This document shows positions 7,146-12,748 of a stretch of 12,748 bases of DNA, piece after piece. Made by a program: the position numbers and the translations under genes. The notes under the pieces are model-generated. The model made no database searches and was not told the origin of the DNA. It saw nothing but the letters and a program-made list of their open reading frames with translations. Origin of the DNA: Treponema sp. (GTDB lineage: Bacteria > Spirochaetota > Spirochaetia > Treponematales > Breznakiellaceae); NCBI GenBank assembly GCA_031283505.1, contig JAITBO010000150.1:1-12748 (forward strand). The letters run 5' to 3'. Every line of letters starts with the position of its first letter. The stretch's first letter is position 1.

Positions 7146-9452
7146 TACCGTCTGGGGGATTGGAAAATTACCGATGACGGCAGAACATCGGAGGATATGC
7201 TGCGGAACGGGAACCGGCTCCTGACGGGGAACGGCTATTTGGGACGCCGAGGTGTGGGCGATGACGCGGACCTCTCCGATATGCCCGCGACCATCCTGAG
7301 CGGCCTCTATGACAAGCGCGGGGATCTCTGGCGCGAACCGGTAAACGCCCCTGATCCTCTCTTTGTCTTCTTTACTGCGGAAAATGGTCATGAGTTGAAA
7401 ATCGGCGGCAGTGATTGTGTTTTTCATGAGCAGGTGCTTAATTTCCGGTACGGCATCTATTCCCGTCATACGGTCTGGCAGGTTGGAAACGGAACCGTTG
7501 AAATACACGCGGAGCGGTACGCCCATATTACCGATGTGCACTGTCTCTGCGCTAGATACCGTATTTCCGCCTCCGAGCCGGTACGCCTCAAAGTTTTCCG
7601 GGGGATACGAGGCGCAGTCCGGGACCTCAACGGCCCTCACCTGGGGAACTTCCGCTTCTCCAGACCGGCGGCGGAAAACGGGGGGGATCTCATTACGGGG
7701 AGTTGTGAAACCCTGGAATGGGGAATCCCCCTGGCGTCGGCTTCGGGTGTGGAAGGACTTGCGGAGTTTCGAGTTAAGCCCTTGTCCGGGGATACTCCCG
7801 ATCAGGCGCATAAAGACTGCCGCTGCGACGGCAATTATGACGATAATAACAGTTTTGATGTCTATGATATTGACGGGGAAAGGCTGTGCGGGAACGCCGG
7901 GATAGAATTTTTTGTCTCCGGATCACTTTATACCGGCCTGGACCAGCCCGCTTCCGGGCTCCTGCACGCCGCGGAGTCGGATGTACGATGCGCTCTGGAT
8001 TCGGGATGGGAGACCCTTCTGGCCCGACACTGGGAAAGCTGGGATGAAATATGGCGGACAGGAGACGTGGTGATTCAGGGAGACGACTACGCCCAACAGT
8101 GTCTGCGGTACAGTTTGTACCATTTGCATATCATCGCGCCGAGGCACAGACTGCCGGGCAGAAATACGAACGCCGGTCCCCGCCTTCCGGCGCTTTCGGT
8201 GTCCGCAAGGGGACTTTCGGGGCAGACTTATAAGGGAGCGGTCTTTTGGGATACGGAGATGTTTATTTCCCCCTATTTTCTTGCCGTCGAACCGGAACTG
8301 GCCGCGCAGTTTATTCGTTATCGCATCGAAACCCTGCCCGGGGCTAAACGGAAGGCTGCGGAATACGGATACCGGGGAGCCTTCTATGCCTGGGAGGGCC
8401 AGGAAACCGGGGATGACGCCTGTTCGGATTTTAACGTTACCGATGTATTTACCGGAAGGCCGGTGCGGACATATTTTCGGGACAAACAGATTCATATCAG
8501 CGCAGATATAGTGTACGCCATTAAAAAATATGTTGATCATACCGGCGACCTTGCTATTCTCAAAGAAGGCGCTCTGGAAGTGATTCTGGAAGCCGCCCGT
8601 TTTTTCATTTCTTGGCTCTATTATTCGCCGGACAGAAAGCGTTACGAAATTCTGGATGTCATAGGCCCCGATGAATACCACGAGCGGGTACACAACAACG
8701 CGTTTACCAACCGTATGGTTCACGCGGTTTTTGAAACAGCCCTGAAGTATGTTGACTATTTTCGCGGGACTGATTCTGACTTTATTGAGGAACTGTTGGG
8801 CAGCCTGATGTTTTCCGAAGACCTGGCATTTATGGAAACCCTGATTACCAATTTATATGTACCCTGTCCCGGTGAGGATGGCGTCATCGAACAGTTTGAC
8901 GGTTATTTCAAACTGGAAGACTGTTCTCTCGAAACAGTGCGCTCCCGGCTTAAAGACCTTCGGGAATATTGGGGCGGCGGAAACGGGGTTGCCGCCGCGA
9001 CCCGCATCATTAAACAGGCGGACGTGGCCGCCATGCTGTCCCTGTTCAAAGACGATTATCCGACGCCGGTAAAGAAAGCGAACCTGGAATTCTACGAAGG
9101 CCGTACCGAACACGGGTCCAGCCTTTCCGCCTGTATGTACGCGTTGCTTGCCTGCGAAACAGGAGACAGCAGCCGGGCCTATCCCTGTTTCGTCAAATCC
9201 GCGGAAATCGACATTACCGGGGAGGGCAAACATTTTGCCGGTCTGGTCTATATAGGGGGTACTCATCCTGCGGCAAACGGCGGCGCCTGGATGACCGCCG
9301 TGCAGGGATTCTGCGGATTCTCCATTGAGTCGGGGGAGATCCGGGTGATTCCCCGGCTCCCCGAAAAATGGGAAAAAGTTGTTTTTCGGGTCATGCACAA
9401 AGGGGTGCGCCGCGAGGTAACGGTGACCAGGAGGGGTTATTCCGTTTCTTGA
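7143..9452 (+). CDS. GH65 glycoside phosphorylase, second and divergent copy
   Basis: This 769-residue enzyme belongs to the same family as its upstream neighbour and should also carry out inverting phosphorolysis of an alpha-glucoside in the cytoplasm. The N-terminal beta-sandwich has LLTGNGYLGRRG near residues 27-38 and TILSGLYD near 50. The barrel has ARGLSGQTYKGAVFWDTE, GPDEYH with expected catalytic Glu511, a Lys-Gln pair in IIKQADV, Ser659-Ser660, and His708 in GGTHPAANGGAW. It is clearly not a recent duplicate: the active-site-side segments differ from the first copy (HPAANGG against HTTSIAA), and it carries extra loop residues, PRHRLPGRNTNAGPRLPA, before ARGLSG. The subgroup features recall nigerose phosphorylase-type members more than maltose or kojibiose phosphorylases, but this is from memory of the family and is tentative. 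It is translationally coupled to the first phosphorylase and appears to be the last gene of the operon. Confidence 0.92.
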   Translation: MYRLGDWKITDDGRTSEDMLRNGNRLLTGNGYLGRRGVGDDADLSDMPATILSGLYDKRGDLWREPVNAPDPLFVFFTAENGHELKIGGSDCVFHEQVLNFRYGIYSRHTVWQVGNGTVEIHAERYAHITDVHCLCARYRISASEPVRLKVFRGIRGAVRDLNGPHLGNFRFSRPAAENGGDLITGSCETLEWGIPLASASGVEGLAEFRVKPLSGDTPDQAHKDCRCDGNYDDNNSFDVYDIDGERLCGNAGIEFFVSGSLYTGLDQPASGLLHAAESDVRCALDSGWETLLARHWESWDEIWRTGDVVIQGDDYAQQCLRYSLYHLHIIAPRHRLPGRNTNAGPRLPALSVSARGLSGQTYKGAVFWDTEMFISPYFLAVEPELAAQFIRYRIETLPGAKRKAAEYGYRGAFYAWEGQETGDDACSDFNVTDVFTGRPVRTYFRDKQIHISADIVYAIKKYVDHTGDLAILKEGALEVILEAARFFISWLYYSPDRKRYEILDVIGPDEYHERVHNNAFTNRMVHAVFETALKYVDYFRGTDSDFIEELLGSLMFSEDLAFMETLITNLYVPCPGEDGVIEQFDGYFKLEDCSLETVRSRLKDLREYWGGGNGVAAATRIIKQADVAAMLSLFKDDYPTPVKKANLEFYEGRTEHGSSLSACMYALLACETGDSSRAYPCFVKSAEIDITGEGKHFAGLVYIGGTHPAANGGAWMTAVQGFCGFSIESGEIRVIPRLPEKWEKVVFRVMHKGVRREVTVTRRGYSVS

Positions 9453-9493
9453 AGGGGATTGCCTCTCAAGATTCTCCAGTTTGTGGTAAAAAG

Positions 9494-9513
9494 TGAAAAC
9501 CTGTAGGTTTTTG
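9494..9513 (+). terminator. Possible weak terminator after the phosphorylase operon
   Basis: AAAACC (9496-9501) pairs with GGTTTT (9506-9511) around the loop TGTA, and two G-U pairs could extend the base. It ends in a run of five T residues. The stem is short and AT-rich, so it would be a weak Rho-independent terminator at best. It is nevertheless the only candidate between the second phosphorylase and clpB. Confidence 0.35.
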
Positions 9514-9526
9514 TCCGGCTATCCGC

Positions 9527-9562
9527 TTGCCGTTTTCGTGTGTTTTTTTATATTTTATAATT
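9527..9562 (+). promoter_or_regulatory. Candidate clpB promoter abutting the start codon
   Basis: TTGCCG (9527-9532) and TATTTT (9551-9556) are separated by 18 bases, which would place the transcription start at about 9563, the A of the clpB ATG. A T7 run (9543-9549) lies in the spacer. A perfect TATAAT at 9556-9561 overlaps the end of this region, but its expected start point, near 9568, would fall inside the gene. No Shine-Dalgarno-like sequence is present in the last 25 bases. No CIRCE inverted repeat (the HrcA operator) is visible. It is a prediction from spacing only. Confidence 0.45.
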
Positions 9563-12205
9563 ATGGATTACGAAAAGTTTACAATAAAAGCCCAGGAAGC
9601 GTTGAACAATGCTTCCGTAATTGCACAAAAAGAAGATCATTCCCAGGTTGAAATTGAACATCTCCTTTTAGCCCTCCTCGGGCAGGAAGACGGGATAGTC
9701 CGGCCTCTCATTGAACAGGCAGGCGGGAATGCGGACAAACTTATCAGGGATACCGAGTCCCTGATCGGGACGGGTCCCAAGGTTTACGGAGAGGCGGCGC
9801 AGATATACTTTTCTTCTGCCGCGTCCAAGGTTCTGGCCAAGGCTGAAGCCGAAGCCGCTTCTCTTAAAGACGACTATATTTCTACCGAACACATTCTCAT
9901 CGCCATCGCGGCGGGGGAGGGGAAGGCGGCGGAGCTCCTCAAAAAAGCGGGGGTGACCAAGAGCGGAATTCTCAGCGCCTTGAAGCAGGTCCGGGGGAAT
10001 GTCCGGGTGACGGACCAGAACCCGGAAGGCAAGTACCAGGTACTGGACAAGTACTGCCGGGACCTTACCGCCCTGGCGCGGCAGGAAAAACTCGATCCCG
10101 TGATAGGCCGGGACGAGGAGATACGCCGGGTGATGCAGGTTCTGTCCCGGCGGACCAAGAACAATCCGGTGCTTATCGGGGAGCCGGGGGTAGGAAAGAC
10201 GGCTATTGCCGAGGGGCTTGCCCGGCGCATTGTGGCCGGGGATGTGCCTGAGGGCCTCAAAGGGAAGAAGCTTTTGGCCCTGGACCTGGGCGCATTGGTG
10301 GCCGGGGCGAAGTTCCGGGGTGAATTTGAGGAACGCCTCAAGGCGGTGATCCACGAGGTGCAGGCTTCCGAAGGGAAGATCATTCTTTTTATCGACGAAC
10401 TTCACACTCTGGTAGGGGCGGGGGCCGCCGAAGGGGCTACCGACGCTTCCAACTTATTAAAGCCTGCCCTTGCCCGGGGGGAACTGCGGTGCATAGGCGC
10501 CACCACTCTGGACGAATACCGGAAGCATATCGAGAAGGATGCGGCCCTGGAACGGCGGTTCCAGCAGGTCTACACCCCTGAGCCGACTGTTGAAGACACT
10601 ATCGCTATCCTTAGGGGTTTGCAGGAACGCTACGAGGTACATCACGGAGTCAGGATCAAGGACGAAGCCCTGGTGGCGGCAGCAACCCTGTCGGACCGGT
10701 ATATCACGAACCGTTTTCTTCCGGACAAGGCAATAGACCTGGTGGACGAGGCCGCAAGCCGGCTCAAGATGGAACTGGACAGCCGGCCTACGGAACTGGA
10801 CAAGCTGGAACGAAAACTGTTGCAGCTTTCCATCGAGAAGCAGGCCCTGGCTCGGGAGGAGGACGCTTCTTCCAGGGAACGCCTCGAAAAGCTGGAAAAG
10901 GAAATCGCCGACACCGCCGCCGAGCGGGACGCCATGAAGTCCCGGTGGGAGAACGAAAAGAAAGACATCCAGGGAATCAGGGAACTCAAGCAGCAAATCG
11001 AAGAACTCAAAATAGAAGAAACGAAATATGAACGGGAAGGGAATTTGACCAAAGCTGCGGAAGTGAAGCACGGAAGGATTCCTGATGCGCAGAAAAAGCT
11101 TGCCCAACTGGCTGCCCAGATGGAAGAGAAGCGGAAAGCCGCCGCCGGGGGCGCGCCGTCTCTGCTCCGGGAAGAGGTGAGCGAAGAAGACATCGCCGTT
11201 GTTGTTTCTTCATGGACGGGCATACCGGTAGCAAAGATGCTGTCCGGGGAACTGGGAAAGTATCTGGATTTGGAAAAGGTGCTTGAACAGCGGGTGGTGG
11301 GCCAGGAAGCGGCGGTAGAAGCTGTGGCGGACGCCATCAGGCGGAACAAGGCCGGACTCTCTGACGAGGGCCGTCCTTTGGGTTCCTTCCTGTTTTTGGG
11401 GCCTACCGGGGTGGGTAAGACGGAACTGGCCAAAACCCTGGCGGAGTTCCTCTTCAACGAAGAGAAGGCTCTGACCCGCATCGACATGAGCGAATACGGC
11501 GAAAAACATTCGGTGAGCCGTCTTCTTGGCGCGCCTCCGGGGTACGTGGGTTACGAGCAGGGCGGTCAGCTTACGGAAGCGGTACGCCGCCGGCCTTACA
11601 GCGTGATCCTCTTTGACGAGATCGAGAAGGCCCACCCGGAAGTATTCAACGTGTTCCTTCAAATTTTGGATGACGGCCGTCTTACCGATGGTCAGGGCCG
11701 GGTCGTGAACTTTAAGAATGTGATAATTATTATGACGAGCAACCTGGGTTCCGATTTGATTCTTTCCCCCGGTAAGGAAGAAGACCTCCGCGCCTCCCTG
11801 ATGGAACTCCTCAAACAGAGTTTCCGTCCCGAATTTTTGAATCGCATCGACGAGACGGTGATATTCAACCGTCTGGGCAGGGACGAAATCGGGAAGATCG
11901 TTGACATACAGTTCAAACGCCTGGCCTCAAGGCTGGCCGGGAGGAAGATCACCCTTACGCTCACCCAGGCCGCCAAGGACTTTTTGGCTGAAATGGGGTA
12001 CGATCCACTCTTCGGTGCCCGGCCCCTGAAGCGTACTATGCAGGCGGAGTTGGAGAATCCTCTGGCCAGGGCGGTCATCGCCGGGACCGTTAAGGAAGGC
12101 GACACGGTTACTTCGGATCGCACCTTGGACGGGGAAGGGCTTGTGTTTAAGCAGGAGGTGAAGAAGCAGGCTGAGGGTTTCCCTCAAAATGAGGGCCGTC
12201 CCTGA
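9563..12205 (+). CDS. clpB: ATP-dependent protein disaggregase ClpB
   Basis: This 880-residue hexameric AAA+ chaperone resolubilises aggregated proteins together with DnaK. The order of domains is standard. The Clp N-domain covers residues 1 to about 145. AAA-1 has Walker A GEPGVGKT (206-213), Walker B with Glu279 and arginine fingers Arg331-Arg332. A coiled-coil middle domain covers about 405-530, with an [20 protein letters not shown] stretch typical of the M-domain. AAA-2 has Walker A GPTGVGKT (613-620) and Walker B with Glu686, followed by the C-terminal small domain. The M-domain separates ClpB from ClpA/ClpC. The protein is slightly longer than E. coli ClpB (857). I chose ATG 9563 because [14 protein letters not shown] matches family N-termini; an upstream in-frame TTG (9527) would add twelve hydrophobic residues foreign to ClpB. 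There is no ribosome-binding site before the ATG. The gene is separate from the sugar operon and followed by a strong terminator. Confidence 0.96.
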   Translation: MDYEKFTIKAQEALNNASVIAQKEDHSQVEIEHLLLALLGQEDGIVRPLIEQAGGNADKLIRDTESLIGTGPKVYGEAAQIYFSSAASKVLAKAEAEAASLKDDYISTEHILIAIAAGEGKAAELLKKAGVTKSGILSALKQVRGNVRVTDQNPEGKYQVLDKYCRDLTALARQEKLDPVIGRDEEIRRVMQVLSRRTKNNPVLIGEPGVGKTAIAEGLARRIVAGDVPEGLKGKKLLALDLGALVAGAKFRGEFEERLKAVIHEVQASEGKIILFIDELHTLVGAGAAEGATDASNLLKPALARGELRCIGATTLDEYRKHIEKDAALERRFQQVYTPEPTVEDTIAILRGLQERYEVHHGVRIKDEALVAAATLSDRYITNRFLPDKAIDLVDEAASRLKMELDSRPTELDKLERKLLQLSIEKQALAREEDASSRERLEKLEKEIADTAAERDAMKSRWENEKKDIQGIRELKQQIEELKIEETKYEREGNLTKAAEVKHGRIPDAQKKLAQLAAQMEEKRKAAAGGAPSLLREEVSEEDIAVVVSSWTGIPVAKMLSGELGKYLDLEKVLEQRVVGQEAAVEAVADAIRRNKAGLSDEGRPLGSFLFLGPTGVGKTELAKTLAEFLFNEEKALTRIDMSEYGEKHSVSRLLGAPPGYVGYEQGGQLTEAVRRRPYSVILFDEIEKAHPEVFNVFLQILDDGRLTDGQGRVVNFKNVIIIMTSNLGSDLILSPGKEEDLRASLMELLKQSFRPEFLNRIDETVIFNRLGRDEIGKIVDIQFKRLASRLAGRKITLTLTQAAKDFLAEMGYDPLFGARPLKRTMQAELENPLARAVIAGTVKEGDTVTSDRTLDGEGLVFKQEVKKQAEGFPQNEGRP
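9993..10009 (+). promoter_or_regulatory. Possible internal start site for short ClpB isoform
   Basis: Codon 149 of clpB is GTG (10007-10009), preceded by GGGGGAA (9993-9999) with a seven-base gap. In E. coli ClpB a shorter form lacking the N-domain is made from an internal start at codon 149, and here the same codon position sits at the same domain boundary. The purine run could arise by chance from Gly codons. Confidence 0.35.
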
Positions 12206-12236
12206 CACGAAGCCGCGCAAGGGATAGGAGCGGTAT

Positions 12237-12272
12237 AAGTTTTTCCGGGCAAAGTTCTGCCCGGAAAAACTT
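12237..12272 (+). terminator. Strong hairpin terminator after clpB
   Basis: A perfect 15-pair stem, AAGTTTTTCCGGGCA (12237-12251) with TGCCCGGAAAAACTT (12258-12272), closes on a six-base loop AAGTTC. It starts 32 bases after the clpB stop. The right arm runs into TTTTC (12271-12275), giving a short T tract. Since the stem has A-runs and T-runs on both sides of the GC core, it may also act weakly on the opposite strand. Confidence 0.85.
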
Positions 12273-12415
12273 TTCTGTGGGAGCCGTTTTCCCCGCTATG
12301 ACAGGAGTAAACAGGTTATAAGGGGCTATTTCACCGAATCGGAAGTTCGCGCTAACTTGTTTTTGAAACAGCTTCACGGTTCTATGCATTTATCTGGTTG
12401 CGAATAAAACATCCG
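12273..12415. other. Intergenic stretch with no recognised gene
   Basis: Between the clpB terminator and the glycosyltransferase promoter I see no convincing coding frame on either strand. The only plus-strand ATG with a ribosome-site-like neighbour gives a seven-codon frame. A minor imperfect stem (CTTGTTT / AAACAG, 12355-12371, one bulged T) is too weak to assign a role. No tRNA-like or riboswitch-like fold is evident by eye. Confidence 0.5.
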
Positions 12416-12450
12416 TTTACAAAAAAATTTTTATGCTGTATACTATCGAA
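12416..12450 (+). promoter_or_regulatory. Sigma-70-type promoter of the glycosyltransferase gene
   Basis: TTTACA (12416-12421) and TATACT (12439-12444) each differ from the consensus at one base and are spaced by exactly 17 bases. The spacer begins with A and T runs (A7 counted from 12421, then T5 to 12432) that should bend the DNA. The predicted transcription start is 12451, which is the A of the ATG. There is no Shine-Dalgarno sequence. Both homopolymer runs could also change the spacer length by slippage. Confidence 0.65.
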
Positions 12451-12748
12451 ATGAGTGATTTATTCGTGGAACTTTACCCCCCCCCAGAATTTGCATTGTA
12501 GTTCCGTGTTATAACGAAGAGGAGGCGCTGCCTGAAACGGCGAAGCGCCTGCGTGAAAAGCTTAAATGTCTTGCCGCCACTGAACTTGTTTCAGCCGAAT
12601 CGCGGATAGTCTTTGTTGACGACGGCTCCGCGGACGGAACCTGGTCCCTGATTCAAAACCTGCACGAAAGCGTGCCGGATGTTTTTTGCGGAATCAAGCT
12701 GTCAAAAAACCGGGGACACCAAAACGCGCTTGTCTGCGGCCTGCTTGC
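12451..12748 (+). CDS. Family 2 glycosyltransferase, frame broken by C9 tract, 3' end outside window
   Basis: From 12486 to the right edge one frame encodes RICIVVPCYNEEEALPET, then a VFVDDGSADGTWSLI segment and KNRGHQNALVCGLL. These are the hallmarks of the GT-A fold of GT2 polyprenyl-phosphate sugar transferases (GtrB/dolichol-phosphate mannosyltransferase type), which load a sugar from a nucleotide donor onto a lipid carrier at the inner membrane. The VDDG acidic motif binds the donor and metal. In this frame the nearest upstream stop is TGA at 12456, and no ATG, GTG or TTG lies between it and the conserved sequence. ATG 12451 reads MSDLFVELYPPP into a run of nine C (12477-12485) but then hits TAG at 12499-12501. 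One extra C or two fewer would join the frames. The gene may be phase-variable and OFF, a real frameshift mutant, or a sequencing error. Membrane helices expected at the C-terminus are beyond the window. Confidence 0.8.
12477..12485 (+). repeat. Homopolymer tract of nine C, candidate slippage site
   Basis: Nine consecutive C residues lie 26 bases after the A of the ATG, inside the first codons of the glycosyltransferase gene. They encode Pro codons in the conserved frame. It is the longest single-base run I found in the window. Poly-G/C tracts of about eight or more are classic sites of slipped-strand length change; in Treponema pallidum similar tracts modulate tpr and related genes. Confidence 0.85.

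Noticed and set aside
7923..8723. 266-codon open frame antisense to the second phosphorylase, and a similar one at 6028-6834 antisense to the first
   Set aside because: Both mirror conserved GH65 coding sequence, lack recognisable domains, and arise from codon bias on the sense strand.
9527..9529. TTG as the clpB start
   Set aside because: It would add twelve residues ([15 protein letters not shown] hydrophobic stretch) absent from ClpB proteins; the family N-terminus begins at ATG 9563.
9556..9561. Perfect TATAAT as the clpB -10 box
   Set aside because: Its transcription start would fall near 9568, downstream of the ATG, and no good -35 lies 16-18 bases upstream. The TATTTT five bases earlier fits better, though usage is untested.
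9453..9562. CIRCE/HrcA operator upstream of clpB
   Set aside because: No TTAGCACTC/GAGTGCTAA-like inverted repeat is present in the gap.
10642..11487. 281-codon open frame antisense to clpB
   Set aside because: It is a low-complexity Ser/Arg-rich shadow of the clpB coiled-coil region with no ribosome site or family resemblance.
12147..12389. 80-codon minus-strand open frame in the clpB 3' gap
   Set aside because: It runs through the clpB terminator stem and the clpB C-terminus, has no family features and no convincing start signal.
12451..12748. Glycosyltransferase as a decayed pseudogene
   Set aside because: The only defect is the register across a C9 run; the conserved frame downstream is uninterrupted to the window edge with intact motifs, which fits a switchable gene or sequencing error better than decay.

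Overview
The window reads as a stretch of spirochaete chromosome, most likely from a Treponema of the termite-gut type. This is an inference from three things: base composition near 50% GC, a solute-binding protein whose mature end begins Gly-Gly-Gly-Ser as many treponemal ones do, and a beta-barrel-like surface protein beside a carbohydrate ABC importer. I see no rRNA, tRNA, CRISPR array, transposase or other mobile element.

Positions 1-9452 hold six same-strand genes with short gaps: the 3' part of a putative outer-membrane beta-barrel protein (1-1401), a family 1 sugar-binding protein (1463-2863), two MalF/MalG-type permeases (2979-3881 and 3902-4777), and two different glycoside hydrolase family 65 (GH65) disaccharide phosphorylases (4795-7143 and 7143-9452). 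The two phosphorylases are joined by a TGATG stop/start overlap. The set looks like one operon for taking up an alpha-linked glucose disaccharide and splitting it in the cytoplasm with phosphate, which yields beta-glucose 1-phosphate and saves ATP. The importer ATPase and a beta-phosphoglucomutase, both expected to be needed, are not in the window. Two consecutive hairpins lie between the binding-protein gene and the first permease gene, where such operons often lower permease expression relative to the binding protein.

Positions 9563-12205 encode a complete ClpB disaggregase. The gene has no Shine-Dalgarno sequence, a promoter-like sequence placed so that transcription could begin at the ATG, and a strong 15-bp hairpin terminator after its stop.

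The right edge (12451-12748) begins a family 2 glycosyltransferase. Its only standard start codon is separated from the conserved frame by a run of nine C residues, and as written the two are out of frame. One extra C, or two fewer, would restore a continuous protein. This is the layout of a phase-variable contingency gene caught in the OFF state; a homopolymer sequencing error is the main alternative. Its promoter also predicts transcription starting exactly at the ATG. The C tract is the most interesting observation here, followed by the two apparent leaderless genes and the coupled phosphorylase pair.
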